Below, piece after piece: positions 8,763 through 17,189 of a stretch of DNA of 64,000 bases. The position numbers and the translations under genes were made by a program. Source of the stretch: Tautonia plasticadhaerens (GTDB lineage Bacteria; Planctomycetota; Planctomycetia; Isosphaerales; Isosphaeraceae); assembly GCF_007752535.1 (NCBI RefSeq), contig NZ_CP036426.1:6262001-6326000 (forward strand), read 5' to 3'. The stretch's first letter is position 1. Each line of letters opens with the position of its first letter. The notes under the pieces are model-generated. The model searched no databases and was not told the DNA's origin. It saw nothing but the letters and a program-made list of their open reading frames with translations.

Positions 8763-9686
8763 TCATTCCGCGTCCCCCGGCCCTGGCAACACCTCCAGCG
8801 GCACCGCCCGATACTCGATCCCCTCCCATGCTGCATCCGCATCCCATTCGTCGTTGAGCCTCCCCAAGCGGTCCGAAAGCGGAGCATCGGCCAACCCGAG
8901 GGTCCAATCGATGGCGCCCGGCATCGCCCGTTCTGCTTGTTCGACCTGGTCACCCCCGATGGACTCCCCCGGTGCCAACCGGCCGAGGAGTGCACCGATC
9001 CGCATCGCACGCAACTCATCCGGTGAGGCGTCGAGGGACCGGCGCAAGAGTTCCAGGAGCTCCGCCCGACTGAGGAACACCCCGAAATCCGCTCGAATCC
9101 CATCGATCGGCACCCATACCGTCTGATCAATGCGCTCCCAGGATGCCCCCGGCTCCCAGATGGCGACCTGGACGCGGCGCCCCTCCCAGTCAATGACCGG
9201 CAACGGCGTCCCGTCGACGTCGATCCCGACTTCGTCCGAGTTCTTCGAATTCCCTGTGAGGGGGATCGTCCCGGGCTCCGGCACCAGGACGAGCCTCGTA
9301 TCCCAGGGCAAGACGTCCGCGGCCGACACCCAGCCGATCGGCCTCCGGTTGCCGATGCGATAATGAGTCGGTTCCCCCCGGATGGGCCAGATGTCGTACA
9401 CGTCGGCGAAGATGCGACGACCGATCGTGTCTGCCAGAGGGCCGTCCGGGACTCGAGTCGCCTGCACCCCGTCGCGGAGGAGCAGCACCTTGCGGACGAT
9501 CCCGCCCTCACGCCGCATCGGCACGTCGGAACTCGGCACCGGGGGGCCGGACGCGATTCGAGCGAACCCCGAACGGACCGCGTCGCCGACCGCCTCGAGC
9601 CAGGCCCTCCCCCACCAGCCGACCACCGCGAGCAGGACAACGAGGATCAGAGTCGGGAGCGGGAATCGGATGGGAGGTGGCGACAC
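8763..9686 (-). CDS. Membrane-anchored protein with SH3-like module, last gene of Hsp70/FHA/vWA unit
   Basis: A 307-residue protein with a GTG start 3 bp after the stop of the toroid-vWA gene, so translation is probably coupled. The N terminus is a signal anchor ('FPLPTLILVVLLAVVGWWG'); the rest should lie outside the cytoplasm. Residues about 62-130 ('RKVLLLRDG' ... 'IGWVSAADVLPWDTRL') resemble the small SH3-like modules found in some vWA and secretion-linked proteins. The remainder ('AELLELLRRSLDASPDELR' near residue 205) is not recognised. No catalytic motif is visible. Its place at the end of the operon implies a structural or accessory role for the membrane part of the system; that is inference. 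Confidence 0.7.
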   Translation of the reverse strand: MSPPPIRFPLPTLILVVLLAVVGWWGRAWLEAVGDAVRSGFARIASGPPVPSSDVPMRREGGIVRKVLLLRDGVQATRVPDGPLADTIGRRIFADVYDIWPIRGEPTHYRIGNRRPIGWVSAADVLPWDTRLVLVPEPGTIPLTGNSKNSDEVGIDVDGTPLPVIDWEGRRVQVAIWEPGASWERIDQTVWVPIDGIRADFGVFLSRAELLELLRRSLDASPDELRAMRIGALLGRLAPGESIGGDQVEQAERAMPGAIDWTLGLADAPLSDRLGRLNDEWDADAAWEGIEYRAVPLEVLPGPGDAE

Positions 9687-9689
9687 GGC

Positions 9690-11795
9690 TCAGCGAACTC
9701 CCCGCGTGGCGATCCGCTTGCGGAACAACCCCGGCAGGATCGCCAGCCCGACGAGCGACCCGATCAGCGCGAGGAACAATCCCGGCCAGCCCGAGGCCGG
9801 CACCACCATCCCCCGGATGAACACCTCGGCCGTCCCTACGGCCGCCGACTCGCGGTATGAAACCGTCACCGGGCGCAGGGTCCCGTCGGGCAGCGTCCGC
9901 CCGGTCCGGTAGACGAGCCGGTACATCTCGCCGAGTCGGGTCGCAATCTCCTCATAGATCGCCAGCAACTGCGAGGCGTCCCGGGCGGGGAAGTATTGCC
10001 CTCGGGTCTGTGATGCGAGCTGCCTCAGGTCATCGCTGGCGATCTCATCCTCGGTCCCGAGCCCGAGGGTGTAGACGGGCAACCCGGCCCTCCTCGCCAC
10101 CTCGATCGCCGACGCCAGGTCGGCCGACTGGCTGAAGGTGTCCTCGCCGTCGGTCAAGGCCAGCACCGCCCGCCGTCCCGACTCCCCGGAGATCAGTTCG
10201 AGGGCCTCGACCACCGCATCGTAATATCGCGTCCCCCCCGTCGGTTGCAGGTCATCCACCGCCTCCCGAACCCGGGCGACGTCCGAGGTGAACGGGCAGA
10301 CCACGCGGATCTCGTCACTGAAGGCCACCACCGCGACCCGAGACCCCTCCGGCATGACCCCGAGGAACGTCCGCACTGAATCCTTCAACGCCCCGATCCG
10401 GTCCTCGGCTTCCATGCTCCGGCTGTGGTCGACCACCAGGACGACCGTCGTCTGCACCGCCTCGCGGGAGGTCGGGGCATCGAAGCCGAGGATCTCGACC
10501 GGCTGGTCGTATTCGGTGACCAGGAAGTCGGACTCGGTGGCATCCGGCACGGGCGACCCGTCCGCGTCCCTCACCTCGAAATCGAGCGCGATGTCCGGGA
10601 AGCCCGACTCGTCGACCTGCCGGATGATCACCCCACCCCCCTCCCCCCCGGCGGCTCCCCGATCACCGGAGGGCCCCCCCCCCTGCCCCAGGTCATCCGT
10701 GACTTCCGCCATCCGTGCCGGATCCGGCAGCTTCAGGACTCGGTCGAGCTCGAACGCCAGGTTCGCCTTGCGCAGGAACAGCAGGGCGAGGCAGGTCTCC
10801 GGGAGCGAGCCCCACCTCCCGTTCGGCCAGCCGCCGCTCGGGAGCTGCCGCTCCAGCAGCGACTCGGCCCCGGCCTCGTACCAGTCGAATCCGTCCAGGT
10901 CTCTCAGGCCGAGCGCGACGCAGACCCGCTCCAGGGACCAGAGGTAATACACGTCCGATCGCCGGCCGATGGTCCGCGCCTCCTCCCCGACCGCCTCCAG
11001 TGCCTCCCGGAACACCGGGTCATCCGCCAGAGCCTGCCCCCTGGCCCGGGCCGACAGCCGTTCGGCGAGCGACGGCCGCGCCGCGGCGATCGAGAGGGCC
11101 ATCAGGCCGGCACACGTCATCGACGGGGTGCTCCCCATGCCGGGCCGATAACCCCAGCCGCCATCCCGGTTCACGGTCTTTCGGAAATGGCGGTCCAGCG
11201 CCCCCAGCGCCGCGTCGGATTCGAACCCGTGGCGGCCCCCGGCCCAGATGCCGAGCAGTGCAAATTGCGTGTTGGAATGGTCTCCCGGTTCACTGAAGAA
11301 CGATCGGGCCCCGCCCGTTTCGGATCCGGCTCCGGGTGCATCCATCGGGACCTTGTACGACCAGAGTCCCTCCGAATGCCCCCCCTCTAATCGCCGGGCG
11401 AGGCGATCAATCAGGTCGTCTCGATCGCCCCGAGTCGTCCCCTGGATCCGTGAGAGGAACAGGATCGCCAGCGACAGGTCGTACGACTGGTCCGATCCCG
11501 TCGCCAGCTCTCGGACAACGTCCCCGGCCCGTTCCAGGGTGTCGTCGTCGGCCGGGACCCCGTTCTCCAGCAGGGCGAGCCCGGCCAGGGCCGTCATGCC
11601 CAGGCGGTGATCGTGGGACAGCCGATAATCCCAGGATCCTGCCCGGGATTGCTCTCGCCTCAGGTACTCCAGTCCCCGGGAGATCGACTCCTCGGCTCGA
11701 TCCTCCAGGTCCCCACCTTGCCCGCTGGCGGGATCAACCAGGAGAATAGACAGGAGCAGGGTGAACCCCGCCGCGATGACCACTCGAGCCTTCAT
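9690..11795 (-). CDS. Membrane vWA protein with N-terminal alpha-toroid repeats
   Basis: A 701-residue exported protein (signal peptide to 'DPASGQG', about residue 27). Residues 30-370 hold prenyltransferase/squalene-cyclase-like repeats: 'GLEYLRREQSRAGSWDYR', 'HSNTQFALLGIWAGGRHG', 'DGGWGYRPGMGSTPSMTCAG' and 'QLPSGGWPNGRWGSLPETCL'. A glycine-rich linker leads to a vWA domain (about 445-630) with an intact metal site: D456-x-S458-x-S460 in 'VVDHSRSM', plus 'GTRYYDA' and 'LALTDGEDTF'. A C-terminal transmembrane helix ('LFLALIGSLVGLAILPGLF') ends in a basic tail. The toroid probably binds peptide or protein rather than terpenoid, since no cyclase DxDD motif is visible. Its start overlaps the stop of the upstream FHA gene by 4 bp, so the two are tightly co-expressed. 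Confidence 0.85.
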   Translation of the reverse strand: MKARVVIAAGFTLLLSILLVDPASGQGGDLEDRAEESISRGLEYLRREQSRAGSWDYRLSHDHRLGMTALAGLALLENGVPADDDTLERAGDVVRELATGSDQSYDLSLAILFLSRIQGTTRGDRDDLIDRLARRLEGGHSEGLWSYKVPMDAPGAGSETGGARSFFSEPGDHSNTQFALLGIWAGGRHGFESDAALGALDRHFRKTVNRDGGWGYRPGMGSTPSMTCAGLMALSIAAARPSLAERLSARARGQALADDPVFREALEAVGEEARTIGRRSDVYYLWSLERVCVALGLRDLDGFDWYEAGAESLLERQLPSGGWPNGRWGSLPETCLALLFLRKANLAFELDRVLKLPDPARMAEVTDDLGQGGGPSGDRGAAGGEGGGVIIRQVDESGFPDIALDFEVRDADGSPVPDATESDFLVTEYDQPVEILGFDAPTSREAVQTTVVLVVDHSRSMEAEDRIGALKDSVRTFLGVMPEGSRVAVVAFSDEIRVVCPFTSDVARVREAVDDLQPTGGTRYYDAVVEALELISGESGRRAVLALTDGEDTFSQSADLASAIEVARRAGLPVYTLGLGTEDEIASDDLRQLASQTRGQYFPARDASQLLAIYEEIATRLGEMYRLVYRTGRTLPDGTLRPVTVSYRESAAVGTAEVFIRGMVVPASGWPGLFLALIGSLVGLAILPGLFRKRIATRGVR

Positions 11796-13291
11796 CGCGA
11801 CTCCCCCCCGCTCGCATCAGGTTTCGGGATGATGAGCATCGACGCCCCGCCGATCGAAGCACCCAGGACGCCCCAGAGTACCGTCACCGCGACGAGATTC
11901 TGAGAGGTCCTCGCCCCGAGCACCGGCTCAATCGCCTGGCATGCCGCCACGATGAGGGCGGCGACGATCAGGCCGCCGAACCCACCCGAGAAGGCCCCGA
12001 CCGGCACGTCTCGGACGCCTCCCCGGCGACCGATCCAGGCCCCCCCCGCCACCGCACCGGCCGCCCCGAGCAGCGCCGCCGGGCCCGGCAGGATCGCGAC
12101 CCCGGACAGGCCGCTCGCCAGACCAATCCCGAGCCGGAGGCCGACGCCGGCGATCGCCCCGCCCGTGACCCTGGCCTTCGCCCCTCGACCGGCGAGCCAG
12201 CCCGCCAGTCGCCCTCCGACGGACTCACCGAGGACACCTACCGGCTCGACCTCCTCCGAGTCGCCCGGAGGCCCGCCAGTCCCCGGCCCGCCCGGCTCGA
12301 GCGAGACGGAGACGCGAGCCGACCCGCCGTTGCCCTCCACCACGATCGCGGCGGAGAGTCGGCCGGCGAGCGACTCCGGGGCCTCGACCTCGACCAGGAC
12401 CTCGGTCTCCTCGACCGTCGAGAACTCGCGGGTGAACGCCGGTGGGAGGCGGATCCATCCCGCGTCGGCCGGTTCCACCCGGGCCCGGGACCTCAAGAGG
12501 CGGAATCCCACATTGGCGACCCGGAACGACTTGCGGACCCTCGCCCCGGGGCTCCCCCTCACGACCAGCGCCCGAGGATGGACGTCCAGTTCGGGGACGG
12601 CCGGCCTCGTGACCGGCAGCGAACCGAGCCATGCGTCGAGGCGATCGTCGGGCGAGCCGGGGGAGTCCGCCCGGGGTGCCAGTTCGGATCGGCCGCCCGA
12701 GACGAGCGCGGAGGCCAGCCGACCCGTGACCAGTTCCTCCCTCAACTTCCCCCAGTGCTGGGCCGAGACGGTGAGGAAGTCATCCCAATTCCGGCAGGTC
12801 GGTCCGTCTTTCAGGGTGAATTCCAATGGCCGCGAGGCCGAGGCGGGGTGGCTCGCGGGTTCGACTGCGCGTGCGGTCGACGGGCGGTCCTTCGCAGTCG
12901 CCCCGAGTCGGCCAGGGGTGTCCGCCCGGTTCGATGACGAGGCCGGGCTCGATCCCAGGACCCGCAATTGGACCCCGCCGATCTGGATGAGGTCGCCGGC
13001 CACCAGCGCTTGGTCCCGGCCCGGCAGGAGCCGCCGGCGATTGACGAACGTCCCCCCGGGGCTGTCGAGATCCCGGAGGACCGGCCCGCCCGCCCGCAGT
13101 TCGATGCTCGCCTGCCGACCGGCCATCCGCCTCGGCGTCTCACCCTCCTGGCCCGAAAGGTCGATCCCGGTGCCGTTGTCGACCGCGTTACCGAGCACCG
13201 CCGACCCGGGAGGCACCGGGAAGCGTCGACCGACCTCCCGCCCCCGGACGACCTCCAGCGACCAGCCGCTCCCCGACCCCTGGCGACTCAT
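11792..13291 (-). CDS. FHA-domain membrane protein with Ig-like middle domain
   Basis: A 499-residue protein from the ATG at 13291 (a GTG at 13303 would add four residues). Residues about 10-110 form an FHA domain: 'GRRFPVPPGSAVLGN', 'RRMAGRQASIEL' and 'RDLDSPGGTFVNRRRLLPG' match the fold, although the canonical pThr-binding Arg/Ser/His set is only partly visible. After a long Ser/Pro-rich linker, residues about 245-345 ('ELDVHPRALVVRGSPGAR' ... 'VLVEVEAPESLAGRLSAAI') look like an immunoglobulin-like beta-sandwich. The C-terminal 120 residues are Gly/Ala-rich membrane segments ('GPAALLGAAGAVAGGAWIG', 'NLVAVTVLWGVLGASIGG'). It shares a 4-bp ATGA overlap with the toroid-vWA gene. It probably recruits a partner, possibly phosphorylated, to the membrane; no kinase is encoded nearby. 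Confidence 0.82.
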   Translation of the reverse strand: MSRQGSGSGWSLEVVRGREVGRRFPVPPGSAVLGNAVDNGTGIDLSGQEGETPRRMAGRQASIELRAGGPVLRDLDSPGGTFVNRRRLLPGRDQALVAGDLIQIGGVQLRVLGSSPASSSNRADTPGRLGATAKDRPSTARAVEPASHPASASRPLEFTLKDGPTCRNWDDFLTVSAQHWGKLREELVTGRLASALVSGGRSELAPRADSPGSPDDRLDAWLGSLPVTRPAVPELDVHPRALVVRGSPGARVRKSFRVANVGFRLLRSRARVEPADAGWIRLPPAFTREFSTVEETEVLVEVEAPESLAGRLSAAIVVEGNGGSARVSVSLEPGGPGTGGPPGDSEEVEPVGVLGESVGGRLAGWLAGRGAKARVTGGAIAGVGLRLGIGLASGLSGVAILPGPAALLGAAGAVAGGAWIGRRGGVRDVPVGAFSGGFGGLIVAALIVAACQAIEPVLGARTSQNLVAVTVLWGVLGASIGGASMLIIPKPDASGGESR

Positions 13292-13376
13292 GCTCGAATT
13301 CACCCGAGAGAATCAACGGACTCGATCGGATCCCCCGCGCAACGCACGGTCCGGGCTCCACCTGCACCATCGTACC

Positions 13377-14303
13377 TCACGACCTGCTGCGGAAGACGAG
13401 GGTCGTCCTCCCCAGCTCGACCCGATCGCCGTCCTTGAGGCGTTCCTCGCCGACGACGGGGCGGCCGTTGAGTCGCGTCCGGCCCCGGTCGTCGCGATTC
13501 CTGAGGACGTATCCCTGGGCGTCCCGCTCGATCTCGGCATGGCGTCGGGCCACGGAGGAGTCTCCGAATAGGCCGACCTCGGCCCGCTCGTCCAGGCCGA
13601 GCCGGGAGACCCGGGTCGCCAGCAGGTAGGATCGCCCCTCCTGCCTCCCGTTTTGCACCTGAACCCAGGCCCTCCGCAAGGCCTGCTCGACCAGCGCGAG
13701 GAACAGACCCAACCCCGCCCCGAGGATCGCTACGCCGACCCCCTGGCTCAGGTCGTAGCGGTTCCCGAGCCCCTCTCGCAGCGATTCAAACAAAAACCCG
13801 CCGACCAGCCCCCCGAGCGTGCCGCCGATCACCCCGTATGCCAACCGCTGCCTCGACCGAGACGCCATCCCCTGACTGACGCCGATCCCGAGGCCGAGGA
13901 TCGCCCACGCCACCGCCCTCCCGAACGGCCCTCCCCTCAACCCGCCGAGGACGACCTCTCCCAGCAGCAGGCCGATCATCCCGCCCGCCGCACCGGCCAG
14001 CGCCCCCCAGGTCGCCGATCGGGCGAGCTTCAGCGGGGCCCCATCCCGGAGCGGGTCGACCGCGTTGAGGAAGAAGCCGATCGAGCCGCCGATCGACGCG
14101 CCCGCCAGGAGGTTCCGCGCCCACCATAGGCCATCGGATTGGCGGAGCCCGTCGTACGGCCGTAGAAGCTCCGCATAGACGTACAGGCCGACGACCGCGC
14201 CCATGGCCCCGGCCACCGCCATCGCGTACGCCTGCCGGGCGTTTCCCGCCACGGTCCGGGCGAAGGACCGGGATTCCGTCGCGGTCGGGGGGGCTGCGGG
14301 CAT
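13377..14303 (-). CDS. Polytopic membrane protein with C-terminal FHA domain
   Basis: A 308-residue protein. Residues about 20-215 contain several Gly-rich hydrophobic segments typical of tightly packed helices ('YAMAVAGAMGAVVGLYVYAE', 'TWGALAGAAGGMIGLLLGEV', 'YGVIGGTLGGLVGGFLFE', 'GVAILGAGLGLFLALVEQAL'). Residues about 225-308 form an FHA domain: 'SRLGLDERAEVGLFGDSSV' followed by 'ARRHAEIERD', 'NRDDRGRTRLNGRPV' and 'LKDGDRVELGRTTLVFR'. The conserved RxHAxI and T/RLNG elements are well preserved here, better than in the other FHA protein. The ATG follows a GAGGGA ribosome site and lies 21 bp after the Hsp70-vWA stop. The role is inferred as a membrane platform with a cytoplasmic phospho-reader. 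Confidence 0.83.
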   Translation of the reverse strand: MPAAPPTATESRSFARTVAGNARQAYAMAVAGAMGAVVGLYVYAELLRPYDGLRQSDGLWWARNLLAGASIGGSIGFFLNAVDPLRDGAPLKLARSATWGALAGAAGGMIGLLLGEVVLGGLRGGPFGRAVAWAILGLGIGVSQGMASRSRQRLAYGVIGGTLGGLVGGFLFESLREGLGNRYDLSQGVGVAILGAGLGLFLALVEQALRRAWVQVQNGRQEGRSYLLATRVSRLGLDERAEVGLFGDSSVARRHAEIERDAQGYVLRNRDDRGRTRLNGRPVVGEERLKDGDRVELGRTTLVFRSRS

Positions 14304-14324
14304 CGTCGGCGGTCCCTCGATGGT

Positions 14325-16415
14325 TCACATGACTCGCAGGGCACGGCCACCCTCGGCGATCACCCGGGCGATGTGCCCGAATGCCTGGACCAGCTCCCCG
14401 CGACGCGCGAAGATCGATCCCTGTTCGGTGCTCGACAGCCGTCGCAGGTAGTCGAGGTCGGCGTCACCGGTGCCGATGGCGACGATCTCCACCCCGTCCC
14501 GCTTCGCCGCCTCTGCCTGCTCGACGGCCGACTCCGGTGCATCGGGATAGCCGTCGGTGAGGATGACGACGTATCGCGTGCGATCCACCTCGATCAGGTG
14601 AGACCGGGCCAGCGCGATCGCGTCGGTCAGGTCCGTCGTCCCGTCGGCCACCAGGCGATTGACCGCGGCGAGCACCCGACGGGCGTTGTCGGTCGCCTCG
14701 GACTGCAACTCGACCTGGTCGGAGAAGGAGACGAGCCCGACCTCCGTGTGGGTGAAGTCGCAACGCTCCAGGAAGGCCCGGGCGGCCTCCTGCGCCTCGA
14801 CGAGCGGCTCGCCGGCCATGCTCGACGAGACGTCGATGAGCAGGAAAATCTTGATCGGCACCCGTTCCCCGCCGGTCGAGGCCCCCTCCGGCGGCCTCCC
14901 CAGCCAGGAGAGGTCGTCGGGCACCGGCTCGACGTGCATCTCCAGCGCCTTGCCCGTGTCCCGCTGCACCCCGGAGACCTGGACCACGCCATCCCGGTCG
15001 TAACAGAGCGAAACGTCCACGTCCACCTCGGCGTCGGTCGCTGCGATGCCCGTGAAGACGTATTTGCCCAGGATCGAGCAATCGAGCGGGTCGGGGCTCT
15101 CACCCTGGGTCAAGTACACTTCCATCCGGTCGTTCGCACCCCCTCGCGTCGCCAGGCGGTAGGATCGGGACTCTTGCGCCGGGATCGCCACGTTCCGCCG
15201 GATTACCACGTCGTTGACGTAGCTCGACCCATCGGGGCTGACGGCCACCGTGCCCAGGCTGTGCGACATGACGTCGCTGATCCGGCTCGGCCCCGGCAGG
15301 GTGAAGTGGGGCGTCCGTGATCCGCCGAGCGTGTACCTCGGCCGGGCGTCCTGCGTTTCCTGCCCTTCGAGCATCGCGGCCCGGATCACGGCCCCCAGCG
15401 CCACCACCTCGTCGACGTTGACCCCGGCCTTCGGCGGCTGGCCGCTCATCTCCGTCACGTAGCGGCGGACCATCGGCATCCGGGTCGAACCGCCCACGAG
15501 GAGCACCCCCGTCAGATCCTGCCAGCGGAGGCCGGCCTCCTCGAGCGCCTCCTCGGTCAGCTTCCGAGTGCGGTCCATCAGGGGGAAGGTCATCCCCTCG
15601 AACTGCTCCCGGGTCAACTCGAAGCTGCGGCGCTCGGCGTCGAGCTGGAGCGTCACTCGGGTCGACGAACGTTCCGAGAGTTGCCACTTCGCCTGCTCGC
15701 TGCGGACGAGCACCTCGTTCAATGCAACCGGATCGTCGAGCGGATCGAATCCGGTCTCATTCGCGAACCGCTCGGCGAGGAACGTGGCGATGCGGTCGTC
15801 CCAGTTCTTGCCCCCGAGGTCGTGGTCGCCGGCCGTCGATCGCACTGCAATCTCCTCCTCGGTGATCGCGGCCACGGTCACGTCGAAGGTCCCTCCCCCG
15901 AGGTCGTAGATCAGCACCGTCTCCTCGGCGCCCGACCGCTGGAGCCCGTAGGCCAGCGCCGCCGCCGTCGGCTCGTTGATGATCCCCATCACGTCTAGCC
16001 CGGCGAGCCGACCGGCCTCGATCGTCGCCTTGCGCTGGGCGTCGCCGAAATAGGCGGGCACGGTGATCACGGCTCGGTCGACCGAGTCCCCGGTCGCGGC
16101 CTCGGCGTCTCGCCTCAGCCTGCCGAGCATGAGGGTCGAGAGCTCCGTCGCCCCGTAGTCGCGGCCCCCGAATCGGAGCGAGAACAGGGGGTTGCCCATT
16201 TGAGGCTTGAAGAAGCTGGCGATCTGCTCGTCGCCGAGCCGGGCGTACTCTTTCGCCTCCTGACCGACGCTGGGCGGGTCGGTCCCGAAATAGATCACCG
16301 AGGGCGTGATCCCCGCCCCCTCCCGGTTCGGCACGACCTCCGGCCGGCCATACTCGTTACGCCGGGCGACGACGGAATTCGTCGTCCCGAGGTCGATCCC
16401 GACGAAGGCTCCCAT
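14325..16415 (-). CDS. Hsp70-vWA fusion protein
   Basis: A 696-residue cytoplasmic protein. Residues 1-375 are a full Hsp70 ATPase domain: phosphate-1 loop 'GIDLGTTNS' (6-14), '[16 protein letters not shown]', '[13 protein letters not shown]', '[16 protein letters not shown]' and '[18 protein letters not shown]'. Residues about 385-510 form a beta-type substrate domain ('SHSLGTVAV' ... '[17 protein letters not shown]'). Where a helical lid would be expected, a vWA domain begins at about residue 520, with the metal site D528-x-S530-x-S532 in '[12 protein letters not shown]', '[10 protein letters not shown]' and '[13 protein letters not shown]'. The fusion suggests an ATP-driven chaperone whose client or partner contact is metal-dependent. 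It sits in the operon between the zinc-ribbon membrane protein and an FHA protein; no DnaJ is nearby. Confidence 0.9.
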   Translation of the reverse strand: MGAFVGIDLGTTNSVVARRNEYGRPEVVPNREGAGITPSVIYFGTDPPSVGQEAKEYARLGDEQIASFFKPQMGNPLFSLRFGGRDYGATELSTLMLGRLRRDAEAATGDSVDRAVITVPAYFGDAQRKATIEAGRLAGLDVMGIINEPTAAALAYGLQRSGAEETVLIYDLGGGTFDVTVAAITEEEIAVRSTAGDHDLGGKNWDDRIATFLAERFANETGFDPLDDPVALNEVLVRSEQAKWQLSERSSTRVTLQLDAERRSFELTREQFEGMTFPLMDRTRKLTEEALEEAGLRWQDLTGVLLVGGSTRMPMVRRYVTEMSGQPPKAGVNVDEVVALGAVIRAAMLEGQETQDARPRYTLGGSRTPHFTLPGPSRISDVMSHSLGTVAVSPDGSSYVNDVVIRRNVAIPAQESRSYRLATRGGANDRMEVYLTQGESPDPLDCSILGKYVFTGIAATDAEVDVDVSLCYDRDGVVQVSGVQRDTGKALEMHVEPVPDDLSWLGRPPEGASTGGERVPIKIFLLIDVSSSMAGEPLVEAQEAARAFLERCDFTHTEVGLVSFSDQVELQSEATDNARRVLAAVNRLVADGTTDLTDAIALARSHLIEVDRTRYVVILTDGYPDAPESAVEQAEAAKRDGVEIVAIGTGDADLDYLRRLSSTEQGSIFARRGELVQAFGHIARVIAEGGRALRVM

Positions 16416-16490
16416 GACGATCCTCTCGACTCGACTCGGCTGGGGGTGTCTTCCCTCGAGGCGGCGGCGTCCCGGCCCCTGGCCCCGATT

Positions 16491-17168
16491 TCACGCCGCC
16501 AGGGACAGCTCCAGTGCCTTCGTCCCGATCATGAACAGGACGAACCCGACCGTCGAGGTCGCGAACCACGGCCAGAGGTCGTCGAACCGGGTCACGAGAT
16601 AGTAGCCCGTGTAGATCGGGAAGACCACGTATGCGAACCCATAGAGGAAATCCTCGCAGAACGCCGCGTACGCGCCGACGGAGAACCCGACGGCGATCAT
16701 CAGCAGCCCGATCCCGGTCAAGGTCCAGCCGCCGATGGTCCCGAACCCGGGGACGGTGAACGTCCCGACCGCCAGCACGACCCCGAGCAGGGCGAAACTC
16801 CCGATGATCCGGACGCGTCGATCGTCCTTCAGCGCGAGGAGCCCTTCCCGGGGGGTCCGCTCCTGCCTCCGCTTGCGGCGAGGGTGATCCCGGGGGACAT
16901 CCGGCAGGGGGGCGTCCCGATACGACCTCGTGAACGTGGTCGTTCCCCCCCGGGGAGGCTCTTCCATGGGGGCCGCCGGGGCGAATTGGGCCGGCTCGGC
17001 CAGCTCATAGGAGTCGGCCCCGGCTTCGCCCGGCGAGGGCAGATTGAATGTCGCCTTGCAGTGCTTGCATCTCATGGTCCGGCCCACCCATTCGACCTTG
17101 GCCCGGCCGGGGGCGGCACACGAGGGGCAGGAGAACTCGAATGCGGTCGACATGGCTCGGTCGCTCAC
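16491..17168 (-). CDS. Zinc-ribbon membrane protein
   Basis: A 225-residue protein, GTG start at 17168 (an ATG at 17153 is equally possible). The N terminus has a zinc ribbon: 'FSCPSCAAPGRAKVEWVG' followed by 'MRCKHCKATFNLP', i.e. two CxxC knuckles. A Pro/Arg-rich linker leads to three or four predicted transmembrane helices from about residue 120 ('IIGSFALLGVVLAVGTFTV', 'GGWTLTGIGLLMIAVGFSVG', 'WPWFATSTVGFVLFMIG'). Such ribbon-plus-helix proteins are common in planctomycetes, with unknown function. It lies between the two Hsp70-type genes (21 bp from one, 75 bp from the other), so it is probably part of the same machine. Confidence 0.75.
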   Translation of the reverse strand: MSDRAMSTAFEFSCPSCAAPGRAKVEWVGRTMRCKHCKATFNLPSPGEAGADSYELAEPAQFAPAAPMEEPPRGGTTTFTRSYRDAPLPDVPRDHPRRKRRQERTPREGLLALKDDRRVRIIGSFALLGVVLAVGTFTVPGFGTIGGWTLTGIGLLMIAVGFSVGAYAAFCEDFLYGFAYVVFPIYTGYYLVTRFDDLWPWFATSTVGFVLFMIGTKALELSLAA

Positions 17169-17189
17169 ATCGCTCGGACCCGGTCCGGG

